The notes under the pieces: model-generated | The model's input: only the letters and a program-made list of their open reading frames with translations | Databases searched by the model: none | Told to the model about the DNA's origin: nothing | Part shown: positions 24,901 through 39,900 of the stretch, piece by piece | Numbering within the stretch: position 1 is the stretch's first letter | Layout: each line of letters starts with the position of its first letter | Position numbers and translations under genes: made by a program | Origin: Liolophura sinensis | Taxonomy: Eukaryota > Mollusca > Polyplacophora > Chitonida > Chitonidae | Direction of reading: 5' to 3' | DNA: 64,000 bases | NCBI RefSeq assembly: GCF_032854445.1 | Contig: NC_088295.1 | Location: 25,343,385-25,407,384, forward strand

Positions 24901-27900
24901 TGGGACATTGAGTTGTCCAAAATGTTACTTTGTGAGACTTCTTGTAACGCATCACAGAATCAGACCTTCAGCTGGCATCCGGTGTAGGTACTCTTCGTCT
25001 GGAGCCAGGTAGGGGTCTTCCTCATCCTCATCTCCTTCGTCATCATCCTCACCAGGGTTACGGATAATCAACGACAACACCACGGCCGTCAGGAACACCT
25101 GAGCAAGAAAAATAGACACATGCATGTACACATACAGAAACTGTGTCATTATAACAACAGATGCTAACAAACGTCTGCCCTCAATTGTAGAAGCTAATGT
25201 ATGGACTTAAATAAGGTGTGGACAAGTGTGTTGAATGTGTAGAATAAGACTAAATAAGTAAGTATTCTGGGAGTATTGCTTTTGTATACATGTCCTCTAG
25301 CAGTTTGGGGAATCAGAATATTCAATAGCTCCTTGTCCACAGCTAACTACAAACAGCCATAACTGTGTTGAAAATCTACAAAACAGCTAAAAACTCCCAT
25401 TGGTCTATAATTTGTCTTGCAGAAGGCATGTATGAAGGTTCATTTCAGAATAACTAATCATTTTGAAACGAAGTCCATAACAAGAAAATAAAGATGGCCA
25501 TACTGGCATGAAAGTATACAAAACTGCGCAAAACCGAATCAGGTATCAGACAATTACTTTAATATCATGGTGAACTAACATACAACATTTGAATTCAATA
25601 CAACAGAACGTCCAAGACAAACTCTGGAACACTGTCCCAAACATGACAAAAATTTTGTTGAAAAAGAATAAAACAGCCCAAAATTTTAACTTGATCAGTA
25701 CAGTCACCATGTGCTACATTTCAATTTAATGTCGTGAACTCTTAAACAAATAATTAAGAGTCAAGAATACTGATTTGAGATGAACTGACGGCCAGACAGG
25801 CAAGGTGTAAACATAGTCCCCTTAAGTAGTGCGAGGAGACTAATAAGCCTTGTACCAAACTACAAACTAAGGTATTAAGACTACACGTAAATACTTGTAG
25901 TGCAAGTTTCATTCTAAATCCATTCCCACATTGAAAACAAACCTTAATGGGCTGGGTAACAAAGATAGACATGACGAAGGCAATCAGCATGGATGTGATC
26001 CACTGTTTGCACTTATAGTCACCAAAGCTGATTCCGTAGAAGGTAACGAATGAGACAGAGACTATGACTGTTATCCAGAGCAGGATCCAGGCAATGATCT
26101 GACACCACCAGGGGAGCATACGCTTCGTCTTGGCCTTGTCTCTCTTCTTCTTCTGCATGTTGTAGTAAGTGTTGGTCACTCGGCCCGACATCGGGGACTC
26201 AGACCTGGAAATGGTGGAGACAGCAGTCCCTGGGCGGGGTGTAGGATCATCCCGGTACTCTGGATTATTGCGGTCGGGCAGATTTAACTCCTCCTGTGGT
26301 TGTTGCAGTGACCATTTACTGCCCATCTGGGGGTTGATGTCAGAGAGTTTGACTCCGCTCTTCTGTATGGCCTCCTGTATACGGGATCGCCGCTTCTTTC
26401 TAGGGCGGGATTTCCGGAATAGCTGAATGATGATAAAGCTTATGGGGAACACAATCAAGTTTGTGGCCACTCCAATGAAAAGCTGAAATTGGAAACAAAT
26501 CCATGAAAGAGAAGAACAGAATAAAACCAGATTTTGTGACCACTGCAATGAAAAGCTGAAACTGAAAACAGATCAATGAAAGATAAGAAGATAATAAAAC
26601 CAGATTTCATTATCAAGAGAGATGTACAGCTATGGCGACAACAAGGCTATCTAACTGAATTTCTAAATTTAAGCGTGTGTAAAACAGACTGAAGACTGAA
26701 AATGGGTCTGCCCACGTACATGCCTACAGTATGAGAAAAAAATAACGAAAATTGTTTAATTTAAGTTTTATCTAATCTTCATGAAAAATATATATTAGCA
26801 CTGGCATTCAATATCTTGGTATTGGTGGGCTATAGGGTTTAGGTTAATCAATTATTTTCAGCTTGTCAGGTGAGTAGCAGATTTTGTTACAGGTACAGAT
26901 CCTTTAGGTACATCAGATAGTATATGTACATGTACCTGTATCAGCTTGTCAGATATTGGTTTTTGGTTGATCAGCATTATAAAGAGGCATTCAAGTAAAG
27001 CATTCCAGGTTAATCAGTTCACAAGATCTAGGTTTTTAGGCTGATCAGTTATTTTCAAATTGCCAGGTATAGGTTTCAGGTTGATCAGTTATTATCAGTT
27101 GTCAAGTACTGGTTTTTGGTTTAATTGCTTTGATTCAGTTGTCGGGTGCAGGTTTTTGGTTTAATTGTTCTGATTCAGCTGTCAGGTGTAGGTTTTTGGT
27201 TTAATTGTTATTATCAGTTGTCAAGTACTGGTTTATGGTTTCATTGTTATCATCAGGTGTATGGAAGAGGTTTTTGGTTTAACTGTTATTATCAGTTGTC
27301 AGGGACAGGTTTTTGGTTTAATTATTATTATCAGTTGTCTGGAAGAGGCTTTTGGTTTAATTGTTATTATCAGTTGTTGGGTACAGGTTTTTGGTTTAAT
27401 TGATACTAGCAGTTGTCTGAAACAAGGTTTTGGTTTAATCGCATATTTATTAGGGGTCCACGCTAGTTCCTAGCGGGACACCTCTTGAAATCGTTCAGAT
27501 TATTATTATTATTATTAGTCAACCCGTAAAATTGCAATATCTCAAAAACTATAAAATTTAGAAAAACCAAACTTTGAAGTCTTAATGACGAACATATGCA
27601 GCAACCTTTAGTGTTTAGTGCTGTTTCACCAGTCACGTAATTCAGCGGCCATTTTAAATTTTATTGATAAGCTTAAAAAAATCTTCTTCTCAAAAAACGG
27701 CTACACCCATGGAAATGAACTTTTCACTTACAGTTTTAAGGTGGATCGCCCAGATTGTAAAAAGCTTTTAGTTTGGTATGTAAATAAGGCCAAAACTGTC
27801 CAATGAAATTGGCTCAAAAGTAGGTCAATTTTTAAATCTGCTTAAAATCATAAAACAAACATACTAGCTGGTGCACCTTGACATCACAATTATAAATCTG

Positions 27901-30900
27901 CAAGAATTATTTTCGTGACTAAAAAACCACCAAAAATATGACAAAACCGTCCTATGTAAATAACACGGGAGCTTCCGGCTAGACTGCATGCAACCATACA
28001 CTGCAGTTTACCATGGGAACTGGCGTCAGCTCTGCAACAATGTATTCTTTCGTCTTCTGTCCTTGGCCAGCAGCTGAAGATCAAAGTCATCTGATCGTTA
28101 TGCTAGTCTTCAGTACTTGGCCTATTGTAAATGATGCCTGGCATCTAGGGTTCAAATCCAGGACATTGCTTTAAATTTCTTTTGGTGTTTTCTCCCAGTA
28201 TCATGATTGTTTTAGACACCAGGCTGCTAGAAGCGATAAAAGACTAGTGGCGTGGGCCCCGGCAATGCTGTTGGACATGTTTTTGGTTCAATCAGTCATT
28301 ATCAGTTTGTCTGATAAAGGTTTTTAAGTTGATCCCTCCCCTTACAGACGTGAGGTGTACACCTCCATGTGACGTACCATTGAAGTGTATATGGGATGTA
28401 CGCCTCATGTACACCTTAGGGTGAGGTAAAGATGAGGTGTATACCCCATCTATATTATCTGAGGTGTATTGTACCTCCAATATACCCCAACCACATACCT
28501 ATACCTCAGATGTACATCAGGAATTAACACTTAGAAGGTGTACCTCACGTACACCTTAAGAGTCTTTGAGCGGTTTTTGAACACAGGATAACGTACCTCA
28601 AATATACCTCAAGAACTTTGGAAAAAAATTAACACTTAGACGATGTACCTCTGGTACACCTTAAAAACTTTTAAAACTAAACAAAGTAAATGATGTACCT
28701 CAGGTACACCTTAGAAACCATGAGAATTTTTATTATAATTTGATGCTCATGTACCTCAAGTACACTTGATGCCACTTTTTTAATGTCTTAAGACAAGAGA
28801 TCAGATTCACATTGTACTTCAGACAAAATGGTGAGTACAATTACAAATATTTTTGTGCAAAAGAAAAATGTTCACTAAATAAATATAAGCCTTTGTCTCA
28901 CCCTATAGTGACTTGCCATTCAGTGTGTAAATATGGACCAATCACAGAGCATGGATATATTTGCCTCTGATTATTCCAAGATGGCTGCCCTGAACAATGT
29001 GCATACATATTCCAGGCTGTGGGAAAACCACCCAATTATGCACTGATTGATGCTTCTTAGGACAGAATTTGTAACATGTTTTGGCAAATAAACAGTTCTG
29101 AAACGCATAGAAAAGGAGTAGCACTAAATTTTGATCCAGCTGCTATAAAGCCTCATGTATATCACTCTTGAAGTCGTAAGTCAGCTGAGATTTACAGCTA
29201 CTGTCAACATAGAACAGCATGCACTTACAAACTTACATTTATCTATAATTTACACAGCCAATATTTAAGTATTTTAAGTTTGTTTTCTATCAAAACAAAA
29301 GTGAAAACAGTATATATCCACCTTGCATGTACCTCATCTATACCTCAGTTGTACCTCAGAGACACTTCAGGCATTATTTACCTATTATTTACCTAATATT
29401 TAAAGGGTACACCTCCACTAAGGTGTACTATAGGTGTACTTGAGGTACTAATTTGCATAATTGGCAGTACCTCAGATACACCTTCAATACACCTCAGATA
29501 CACCTTAAGTATACCTTAAACACACCTCAGTTAAGATATGCTACACCCCAATGGTACACCTCAGATGTACCTCAAGTATGCCTCTAGTACACCTTATAAA
29601 GGTAAGAATCAACACTTGGTCAGCACCAGATCTTTACAGAAATAAGTTACCACACTGTCATATATATCTTGGTATAATTATGACCGCATGTTTTTCAGGT
29701 GGATCAGGTTTTTGCTATACCATAAATACACATCTGATTACCTCAGCAGGTGTCAAAGCAAACGGCCCAAAGGTGAAGCTGTTACTGCCAGTGGCTGCGG
29801 GTGCTCTGTTATACCACAGTGCATTTGCCAACATGGTAAGGAAGAGTAGTGAGAGGCAGCAGGACACCCGCTGGACACGTGTAAAGCGGCTGCGCGGGGG
29901 ACGAGCCACAACCGAGAACCACAGATGACCATCGCTCAGGTTACGCCGGGTCTTCTGAGAGAATTGGTGGCTGAACTGCATCATCTGCTCTGGTCCTGCC
30001 ACCGGGCACACTCTGTCAACCTGGAACAAAAGAGCATACCAAATACGTTGATTATTTATTCACTTTCAAATAGAATGAAAGTAACTCTTAAATACCAGCA
30101 TGCATTTTAAAAGTACATAGCTACATCTGTAGCTAGTTATGGATTCTGTACATACTTCCTGATGATATGGCACAAACATAGTGGTTGAAATATAGATCAA
30201 TAATATGACTTCAATATTCAGAGTTACTTTCCTTCTATTTTATGGAAAACTGATCTGGGAAAGTACTGGATTTATTCCTTTTATACTGTATATGATCTAC
30301 AATTTCATGCATCCAAGTTACTCACTTGGCCTGATTGTGAGAGTTTTTTTGATTTAAAGCTGCAATCACAACATGAGATTGTTGAGTCCACCCATCAAAT
30401 TTGACTAGTTGAATTAAAATAGGACATACATGTATACGACTGTAGAATTCAGCAAATTTTATCGTCTGAATGCATCTTATGAAATGGATTTCTCCTATTT
30501 CATTCCACGTGTTGGTTATGACAAGGTAATACAGTGATAGAGAGGTGTGTTCAGGTCTGATTGGAAGGTACATATAGGACAATATCATACTGGAAAAATT
30601 AAAGCTTGAATCAGCACTTCATGTTTTTTAAACTTTTTTTGAATGTATTCAAGGTCAAATACAGTATTTATCTCTTTAGCTGGTGTTTCACAACCTTCAA
30701 CTTGCCAACAGCTTTATTTTCTGAAGACAAAAACTGCTCAGTTAAGTTAACACAGAGACCATTACAGAATAGAGATACAAATTACTGAATAACTGATCAT
30801 CTGATGTAACAAAGGTAAGGCATTACATGTACCTGTCCATCCCCCTCCTCAACGGCAAACCACTTGTTACAGATGAAGTAAAACTTTTCGCCTGTCTGAA

Positions 30901-33900
30901 GATCTCTGACCAGGAAGTACTTTAGGTACCAAGAGCCAAATTTCCCCTTCCCAGAGTTGTCATGCCAGATACGAACAAAGTTCAGAGGACCCAGAGGTCT
31001 GAGGGAAATAACAGAAAAAAAAACAACAGAATCAATTAACATGCTTATTATACACCTATTAACTGCCCAACTCAAACAATATTATTTAGTAAATGACAAC
31101 TTTTGAGATGATATTGGGCACTTGCAACATCACACCATGACGTCACCGGCCAAACAGCTTCCTCTCTCTGACGTCATGATATCACAATTGCTGTCACCGA
31201 GAGTGGAATGAAAAGTAACATTGTCATAAGATGTGACGGTCTGACTTTAGGCCTCTAAGATTTTGTAAAAGTAAAAAAAATTCACTAACCTATCTTGACA
31301 GATGACTGTTGTTCATGTCCTTTTTAACTTACATGTATTTTTTACAGTATTATCGTTAAAAGGGATTACACTTCCTGAATATAGCACAGATTCTAGTGCT
31401 GAAAAATGCCTGAGGCCACTGCAGGTTTCCTTATATCTGTCTGATATATCCACTTACGGGAGTGGTGTCATTTGTGATCATCAGAGGGGTAATGCTTGTT
31501 CGCTGTAAAGTCTACCGGCCAACTACCTTCTATTTTTGTGGAAGGCCTGTTGGTCGAATGGTCTAGGCAGTTGACATGTATTGCTGGCGATTTGGTGCCT
31601 GACTCTGAGGTCGCTGGTTCAAAATCAGCAGTGGTCTCAGCCATTTTTCAGCACTACAATCTGAATATTCAGGAAGTGTAATCCCTATTAACGATAATAC
31701 TGTTACTTAATCCACTTTCTAAAATGACATCTACACCTGTATCTATTTTTTATTCCAAGTTTTAAATGGGTACATAATAACTAGCATGTATATAATATTG
31801 GCATGTATGGCTCTGCATAGACTTGTTCTCGCCCTGGAAAGTGGCTTGCAAGTTCCTGGAACGCCAGGACTCCATACAGAGCCATACAAGCCAACATCCT
31901 ATACATATACGTATATACAAATTTCACTTAAGTCAAGATCTAGTGTACTCCAATTTCTGTCTAATCACTAACCAGGTCAAAGCAAACACTCAACCTCACG
32001 CCATCTACAAATTCCCTGTGCAAAGCTAGAACTGTGGTGACAAATAAGATCTAAGACTGCTGAAGATTTGCAATTTCTCAGTAACCTAGCTTTTGCTGGT
32101 TATTTTGTTCAAATGCGTGTGAACAATCAGACTGCAAGTCAACAGAAATGTTGTAGGGTCCACTGAGATTTTGACAGGATTTTGTTGCTTCCTGAGCGAA
32201 TTTACCTGGGTACAGCCAGGAGAAAGCCATCAGTTGCCCCTCGTCTTAGGATTTTGCGTTTGGGGTCACTCAGTGGCCGCACATCTGTTTCTTCGTACTC
32301 ACCAGATAGAATGAAATGAACCTATGTGAGAAAAATGTACATTACTGCTAAACACAGGTCAGAATTACATACATGTACATGCAGAATCTGACTTTATTAA
32401 AAATAACAGAATGTCTTAGTTATTGGGCCATATGCTATATGTACAGTCTGAGTTTGACGCTTTTTTAATATACATAAATGACATACCTGACAAGGTACAT
32501 AATTTGAGAGGTGGATTAGATTTATTTTTCGCATTAGCCTGTAAATTGTCTCGACTGTTATACCCTCTAGTTTTGCAGATGTTAACTGATTATTTACCCC
32601 AGGTTTATCATACCCCTTGCCATGAATCTGAACAAATTTCAACATCAGACACACCTTGAGGGTAGATGTAGAACCTACAGCAAAGAGGGTATCATGACAG
32701 GGCTTGTTGTATTTGTTACTCACACCCAAAACAATTCAGAAACAATTGCCCACGGCCCAAAGTGTCTAGAGGACTGAGTTGCACTAAGCACAATAACACT
32801 TACCTCCAACCTTAAATACGACTGACAGCTATAATCTCAAAGGAAACACTTCAGCATATATGAATACTGTAAACACCCACCCCAGACTTAGAGGATACGT
32901 GAAGAGGTACTATAAAACCATGAATGTGGTTTTTATGGAAAATGACATATGATAGAGTATATAAAAAGAGAACGATGTTTTCACTTGTGAAGCATATTTT
33001 ATATTTCTTAATAATGCCTGTATTTTATGCATATTTTCTGTAAATGGTTGGCAATAGTCAGAAATGATGTCACTGATGAACATGCATGTACTGGGATCAC
33101 AGGACCAGCTTACTGCCCCCACTTCTAACTCTCCCCAAAAACAGTTTGACAACTATCACCGTTGACGTCACCACAACAGGCTGCTTAATTTGCGGACTGA
33201 CGGCTCTGGCCTTAGGAATAGTGTAAAAAGCCATTTTCAGACTCCAAAAAGAAAGCTGAGAAGCTTTTCTGAATTTTTATATGTTAGGCTACCTCACATA
33301 CTCCATTGTAAGAAATACAAACTAAGCATTTCATGTATCCTTTAACAATCGAAGTGTAAAGAGACACAGGCTCACACAAACCACCTGTGCCTGCCCTTAT
33401 AGCAGGTAGCTATCTGTAATATATGCCTAGTTGTTTCTGTTAAAAAACAGGGCCAGTAATGAAGACCTTCACCAAATGAACAACCAACAAACTTCACCTG
33501 CTGCAAGGCCAAATCATCTCATCCCTCCACTGATAATGACGTGTTTCAAATTGTGCTTACATGAAATAAACCTGATTTGATCAATTTTGGCTATTCTGTA
33601 GTTGAAAACGTGCATGACTTGCTTTTTGATGAATGTAAACAAGCGAGCACACGCCAATAGTATTTTCGGTGATATCCTTTTGGCATACTAATGTGGGAAT
33701 GCCTTTCAGCTGTTGTTTATTCCTATTTATGAGTGATCTATAGCCTGTCAACCACTTCTGAGGTGTAGCGTCACTCTTCAAGTAACTAACTCATGATCTT
33801 TCTGCCCATTTGTTACACTTTGTTGTATCTTGCAAGTCAGTGTAAAACTAGTCAATTTTAAATACATAACTTATTTCACTGTGACATTTTATTTACTGCC

Positions 33901-36900
33901 GACAGACCCGGCTATGCGAGATGTGGATTCAGTCTAGCGAGTGCCGGTCTTGTCTCTTAGCTGCATTAGGTAGTGAGAGCCCCACCCTGTCTCACCCATA
34001 TATCTGTGGATTGGTGTGAATACTGAGGAATGCCTGTAATTAGAATAAACCCTGCAGCGATCTAAGGCAGACGAGGGGAGAATACTCTGTTGTGCTACAG
34101 CAGGGCTTCTTTTATGTGCAGTTTCACAACAGTGAGAGTCATCTAAAGTCATCCTTAGAAATATGTTTGTTGGGTGAAACACGACCAATCCTTCAAAATA
34201 TGGGACCCTAATTTGACATTTTTATTGGAATTATGATAGAAGACTTCCTTTCATGTTTTCTCTCTATGTGAATTCACTTATAATCCCTAAAAGAACTGTC
34301 TACAAAGTTTTCAAAAATGATTCGGTTATGCTTTAAAAAAAGGTTGGATTAAAATGCTACAGTGTACCTTGGAATCAGTTCCAGCATTTGAACGGAGGCC
34401 TGTTTGAACAACAATCTCATAGTAGTATTTGTCCTGTGCATCGTTGTCTGGTAAAGGCGTAATTCCAACCTGCCAACAAAACATCAAAACAACTACAATC
34501 ATACGTCTCTTACTAGTATTTTCTGTCTGTGAACATCTGTGATGAATAAAACAAAACATATAAACAAAACAAAAAAAAAACAACATAAAATGAACAAAGA
34601 ATATAGCCGTGACGTTCTGTGCAATACATGTATTTTACTAACGAATATGTATTTGGTATAACAAAGCATGTATTAATATTATCACGTATTATGCTTCATA
34701 CATGAACTTATCAATTTCTGGAATTTTAACTTTACAGTTATAGCTTAACAGAAACATAGAACTTCCTTCCTGAGATTTTCAAGATTCTTTAAAGGTAAAA
34801 TTTAATACATATTTGTAGTACCAAAGATACAATTAAGTACAAAAGGCACAAGGAATCTTATGAGTGTTACAATGCGTAACTCTTACGTCTTCCACATCTT
34901 TCTTGTCCTGTCTGCGGGCCCATATCATCGCCAGAATGTAGATAACACCAATAACAATCTCTGTGATGTACAACGTGGGATTCTTCAAGAAGTCAGCATT
35001 GGCAAAGACAAAGTTCCAGTCAATGACGTTAGGGGCGACAATTAGGCTTCCAGCGAAGACTGTCAGATGGTTACAGAAGCATTGGGTTTGGGAGAATGAG
35101 GTCAGCTCACCCACCTGGTAGACGCAATTATAGAGATGTATATAATGGTATCTATTCTAAAAAAGACTGCCTTAATACATGTAGGTAAAACCACAGCTCA
35201 TCCTCAAACTGGAGACTTCATATTTAACACATTGATCAAGATTGCGCGAAGTGAAATAAGAGTTTACTTACACCACATACACGTAGGTACATGTGTCAAG
35301 GGCCAAAGTGTTACAAGGAACAAAAACTATAAATAAACCAATTTTCACTCATTATCACACATGCAATTGGTTGTAAAATTCAGCCAAACATAGATTTAAG
35401 CAAAATAAAATTATTGATTTTTGTTTGTTTACAACAGAAACAGATTTTGGCTATTTTAACTCTTTTTACATCAAACAGATTGAATTCATAGGGCACAATA
35501 TTATGCTTGGAAAGGCAACAACCCAGATAAATTTATAGATATGTGATATAGTTACTTTTTAAATCACAAATCTGTTTTAAATCTTATCAGTGAACTGTCC
35601 ACTGGCTTACTTTAAAATATTTCATATAGCTGTTTGTACTTACAACACAGTGCTTCCAACAGCATGTACATTGACTTCAATCCTATGCTCCATCTAGCAC
35701 TTTTGTGTCAACTCTGTTAAAGTCAAACTGTGCATGACTGACATTGAAGTACATGTACCACGTTAGTTTGAACATTATGTTCCTCACCTTACAGCCATTT
35801 GTCATCCAGTCTCGTTTCTGTTCATCGTAGTACACACATGATGACGTGTAGATCCTGATGGAATAGTTACTGGTGAAGGTGTTCAAGCCACCCTTCCAGA
35901 TTTTATCTGTGATAACGCTGCTTGTGGTGTATGTGTCGTACTCTGAAGGGTCTAACTGCCTCACCCCTACATAGAAATCCCCTAGCCAGCCAACAGGCAC
36001 TTTATCATTGGAGATAAACAAAGTGTAAGGATCTGGGTATTCATCTGATCCAAATGTCCCTTTAGAACAGAGAAGCAAAAACTAAAATTAAATATTCACA
36101 AAAGCAAGTAAAAAAAAATCTTCATTCATATCCATGTATATTAAAACAATGAATAATAAAACCATTACTCAAAGCACTTTGCAATATAAAAAAAAAAATA
36201 AAATGCCAGCATGAATCAACATTCACGTACTCATTATTACATCACGCTCCAAAAAGTTTCACTCAAATGACGGCAGCCAACAAATAGTTGGAGGAAGCGG
36301 ACAGACACCTAGGGAAACCTAAGACTATCGGCAGGTTGCTGGCAGACCACAGAGCCGTCAGTTTCTGATTCTAATTCTATCTTTTAAGCAGAACCATAAA
36401 AGTATCACATGTTTTCATACATCATTACATATCAAGGTTGACTTCTAAAATGCATTTCTTAACTGTGAGTCTTGAGTGCAGTGTAAAACACCAGTCAGAA
36501 CTTCAGGGTACGTACATATTAAACCGCTAAAAGACTCCATGCTATTTCATACAGAAAGATTAACTATATCTGAAACGGCCAAACATAATGGCAACATATG
36601 AAGAGTTCACACGAATGCAACTTACAACAACGCTTCTTTAACATTTCCAAATGCTCACCATTATATATATGACCTATCACATATACCCTGTGATCCTGAC
36701 ACAGACACTTGAGTTCTGTTTAATAGGCCTACACCAATACTTAACTGTTCAAATGTGTACAATTTGATGATACTAAGACGTAAACTCTTTGTTTTACCTG
36801 CTTGAGACATGCTACTTGGAATGAGTTGCATGGCATCCCACTTGCCCAGGGTTATGTTTGGGAAGTTGTCAAACCTCAGAAAGACCAGATACTGGATGCT

Positions 36901-39900
36901 GTTGTTGTAGGGCCGGAACTGTACATGGATGGAGGAATCCTTAGCCTCTAGAGATGACCGGTGGTAAAAGAGATACTCATTATTTCTGGGCGCAATCGAT
37001 GGCTTTGCTTCCATAGCCTCCCCTGTTACAGTGGCTGCATCGCGGAGTATGACAATCTCTATGTCTTCCCCGCTGTCAGAGATACCCACATGACTGCCAT
37101 CCTCACGCACAAAGTTGATCTCTATAGCATTAGAAAAGCTCAGGTTGACAGCATTGTCTGTTAATCCATATGGCACTGAGGGTGTCTTAATTATCTGAAA
37201 TAAAATATTAAAAATAGGATGACAATTCAAAATTCAGATAAACATGTAAATTAATGGAGGAGCAATAAATAACTACAACATTCAACAAAACTTTCATACA
37301 ATCTGCACCACTCCATGACAAACGATAGAAGCAGTGTGCTAAGTGAGTCTGATATAGTTATTTACAAGAATGTGTACATGTAACTGAGATATTCCAGGCT
37401 GTTTACAGTATGTGTATTTTATACAGAAAAACCTTGAGGAATGGTGCACTGGCTTTGTACCTTTTATTCTTCTGCAACTACCACCCAGACAAAACTACTG
37501 CTAACAAAGAGGTCATGTAGGATATCAGAATTTGATGATTGCTTGAAGTAATCAAATGCATGAAATGATTTATTAGAAATGGCCGAATAATTTGATCGAA
37601 GAGATTCCCTCGTCCACAGGAAACAGTTGTTATACACGAATGTGTCTCTGTACACTTGGAATACCTAGTACATGGCCAGTATGAGTACTTGCAATAGCTA
37701 GTACATGATCAGTATGAGTACTTGCAATAGCTAGTACATGGTCAGTATGAATACTTGGAATAGCTAGTGCATGGTCAGTATGAGCACTTGGAATACCTAG
37801 TACATGGTCTGTAAGAGTACTTGGAATAGCTAGTGCATGGTCAGTATGAGTACTTAGAATAACTAGTACATGGCCTGTAAGAGTACTTGGAATAGCTAGT
37901 GCATGGTCAGAAAGAGTGCTTGGAATAGCTAGTACATGGTCAGTATGAGTACTTGGAATAGCTAGTATATGGTCAGTATGAGTATTTGGAATACCTAGTA
38001 CATGGTCACTATGAGTACTTGGAATAGCTAGTACATGGTCAGTATGAGTACTTGGAATACCTAGTGCATGGTCAGTATGAGTACTTGGAATAGCTAGTGC
38101 ATGGTCAGTATGAGTACTTGGAATAGCTAGTGCATGGTCAGTATGAGTACCTGGAGTAGCTAGTACATGGTCAGTATGAGTACTTGGAATACCTAGTACA
38201 TGGTCACTATGAGTACTTGGAATAACTAGTACATGGTCACTATGAGTACTTGGAATACCTAGTACATGGTCAGTATGAGTACTTGGAATAACTAGTACAT
38301 GGTCAGTGTGAGTACTTGGAATAGCTAGTACATGGTCAGTATGAGTACTTGGAATAGCTAGTACATGGTCAGTATGAGTATTTGGAATACCTAGTACATG
38401 GTCACTATGAGCACTTGGAGTAGCTAGTACATGGTCAGTAAGAGTACTTGGAATAACTAGTACATGGTCAGTATGAGTACTTGGAATAGCTAGTACATGG
38501 TCAGAAAGAGTACTTGGAGTAGCTAGTACATGGTCACTATGAGTACTTGGAACAGCTAATACATGGTCAGTATGAGTACTTGGAACAGCTACTACATGGT
38601 CAGAAAGAGTACTTGGAATAGCTAGTACATGGTCACTATGAGTACTTGGAACAGCTAGTACATGGTCAGAAAGAGTACTTGGAGTAGCTAGTACATGGTC
38701 AGTATGAGTACTTGGAGTAGCTAGTACATGGTCAGTATGAGTACTTGGAACAGCTAATACATGTTCAGTATGAGTACTTGGAATAGCTAGTACATGGTCA
38801 GTATGAGTACTTGCAATAGCTAGTACATGGTCAGTATGAGTACTTGGAACAGCTAATACATGGCCAGTATGAGTACTTGAAACAGCTAGTACATGGTCAG
38901 AAAGAGTACTTGGAGTAGCTAGTACATGGTCAGTATGAGTACTTGGAATAGCTAGTACATGGTCAGTATGAGTACTTGGAATAGCTAGTACATGGTCAGT
39001 ATGAGTACTTGCAATAGCTAGTACATGGTCACTATGAGTACTTGCAATAGCTAGTACATTGTCAGTATGAGTACTTGGAATAACTAGTACATGGTCAGTG
39101 TGAGTACTTGGAATAGCTAGTACATGGTCACTATGAGTACTTGGAATAGCTAGTACATGGTCACTATGAGTACTTGGAATACCTAGTACATGGTCAGTGT
39201 GAGTACTTGGAATAGCTAGTACATGGTCAGTATGAGTACTTGGAGTAGCTAGTACATGGTCAGTATGAGTACTTGGAACAGCTAATACATGTTCAGTATG
39301 AGTACTTGGAACAGCTAATACATGGTCAGTATGAGTAATAATCAGTGTGCATGAGCAGACTAGCTTTTTTTACCTCCACTCTAGAGAGCTACATTTCTAC
39401 ATGATACTCCAAGTAGGTGCATTCTCGCATATATTCTGTAAAAGACAGAAATGGCAGCCTGGATTTTCCATACCTCCAGGTTGATGATCTCATCTGAGGA
39501 ACAGTCTGGGTCAGCCTGGAGCGTGCACCAATCTGGGAGGGTGACAGATCCGCGACCGTCATTTATTGTCTGATTGGCCAGCTGACTAGCCTGGTTTTTC
39601 ACAAGCGTTAACGCCATCTGGTCAGTGACAATTTCCACTGGCACCTCACCCGGAACTAGATAGCTTCGCACTGCCTCAGACACTTTCTTGACTGATTCCA
39701 CAATCCTGGACACGACATCATCTGCCTAAGCAAAGCAAACAGATGTTAGGATATAAACTCAGCCCACATTTGATTATTTCCAAAAAGAAGTGTCAACCAG
39801 TTCTATTCAAGAGCAGAAAGTGAAGATATGAAGCACAGCAATATGCCAGCTAAATTGTTATTTCCGTACTTCTAAGCAGATAGCAAAACAGGTTCCTAAT

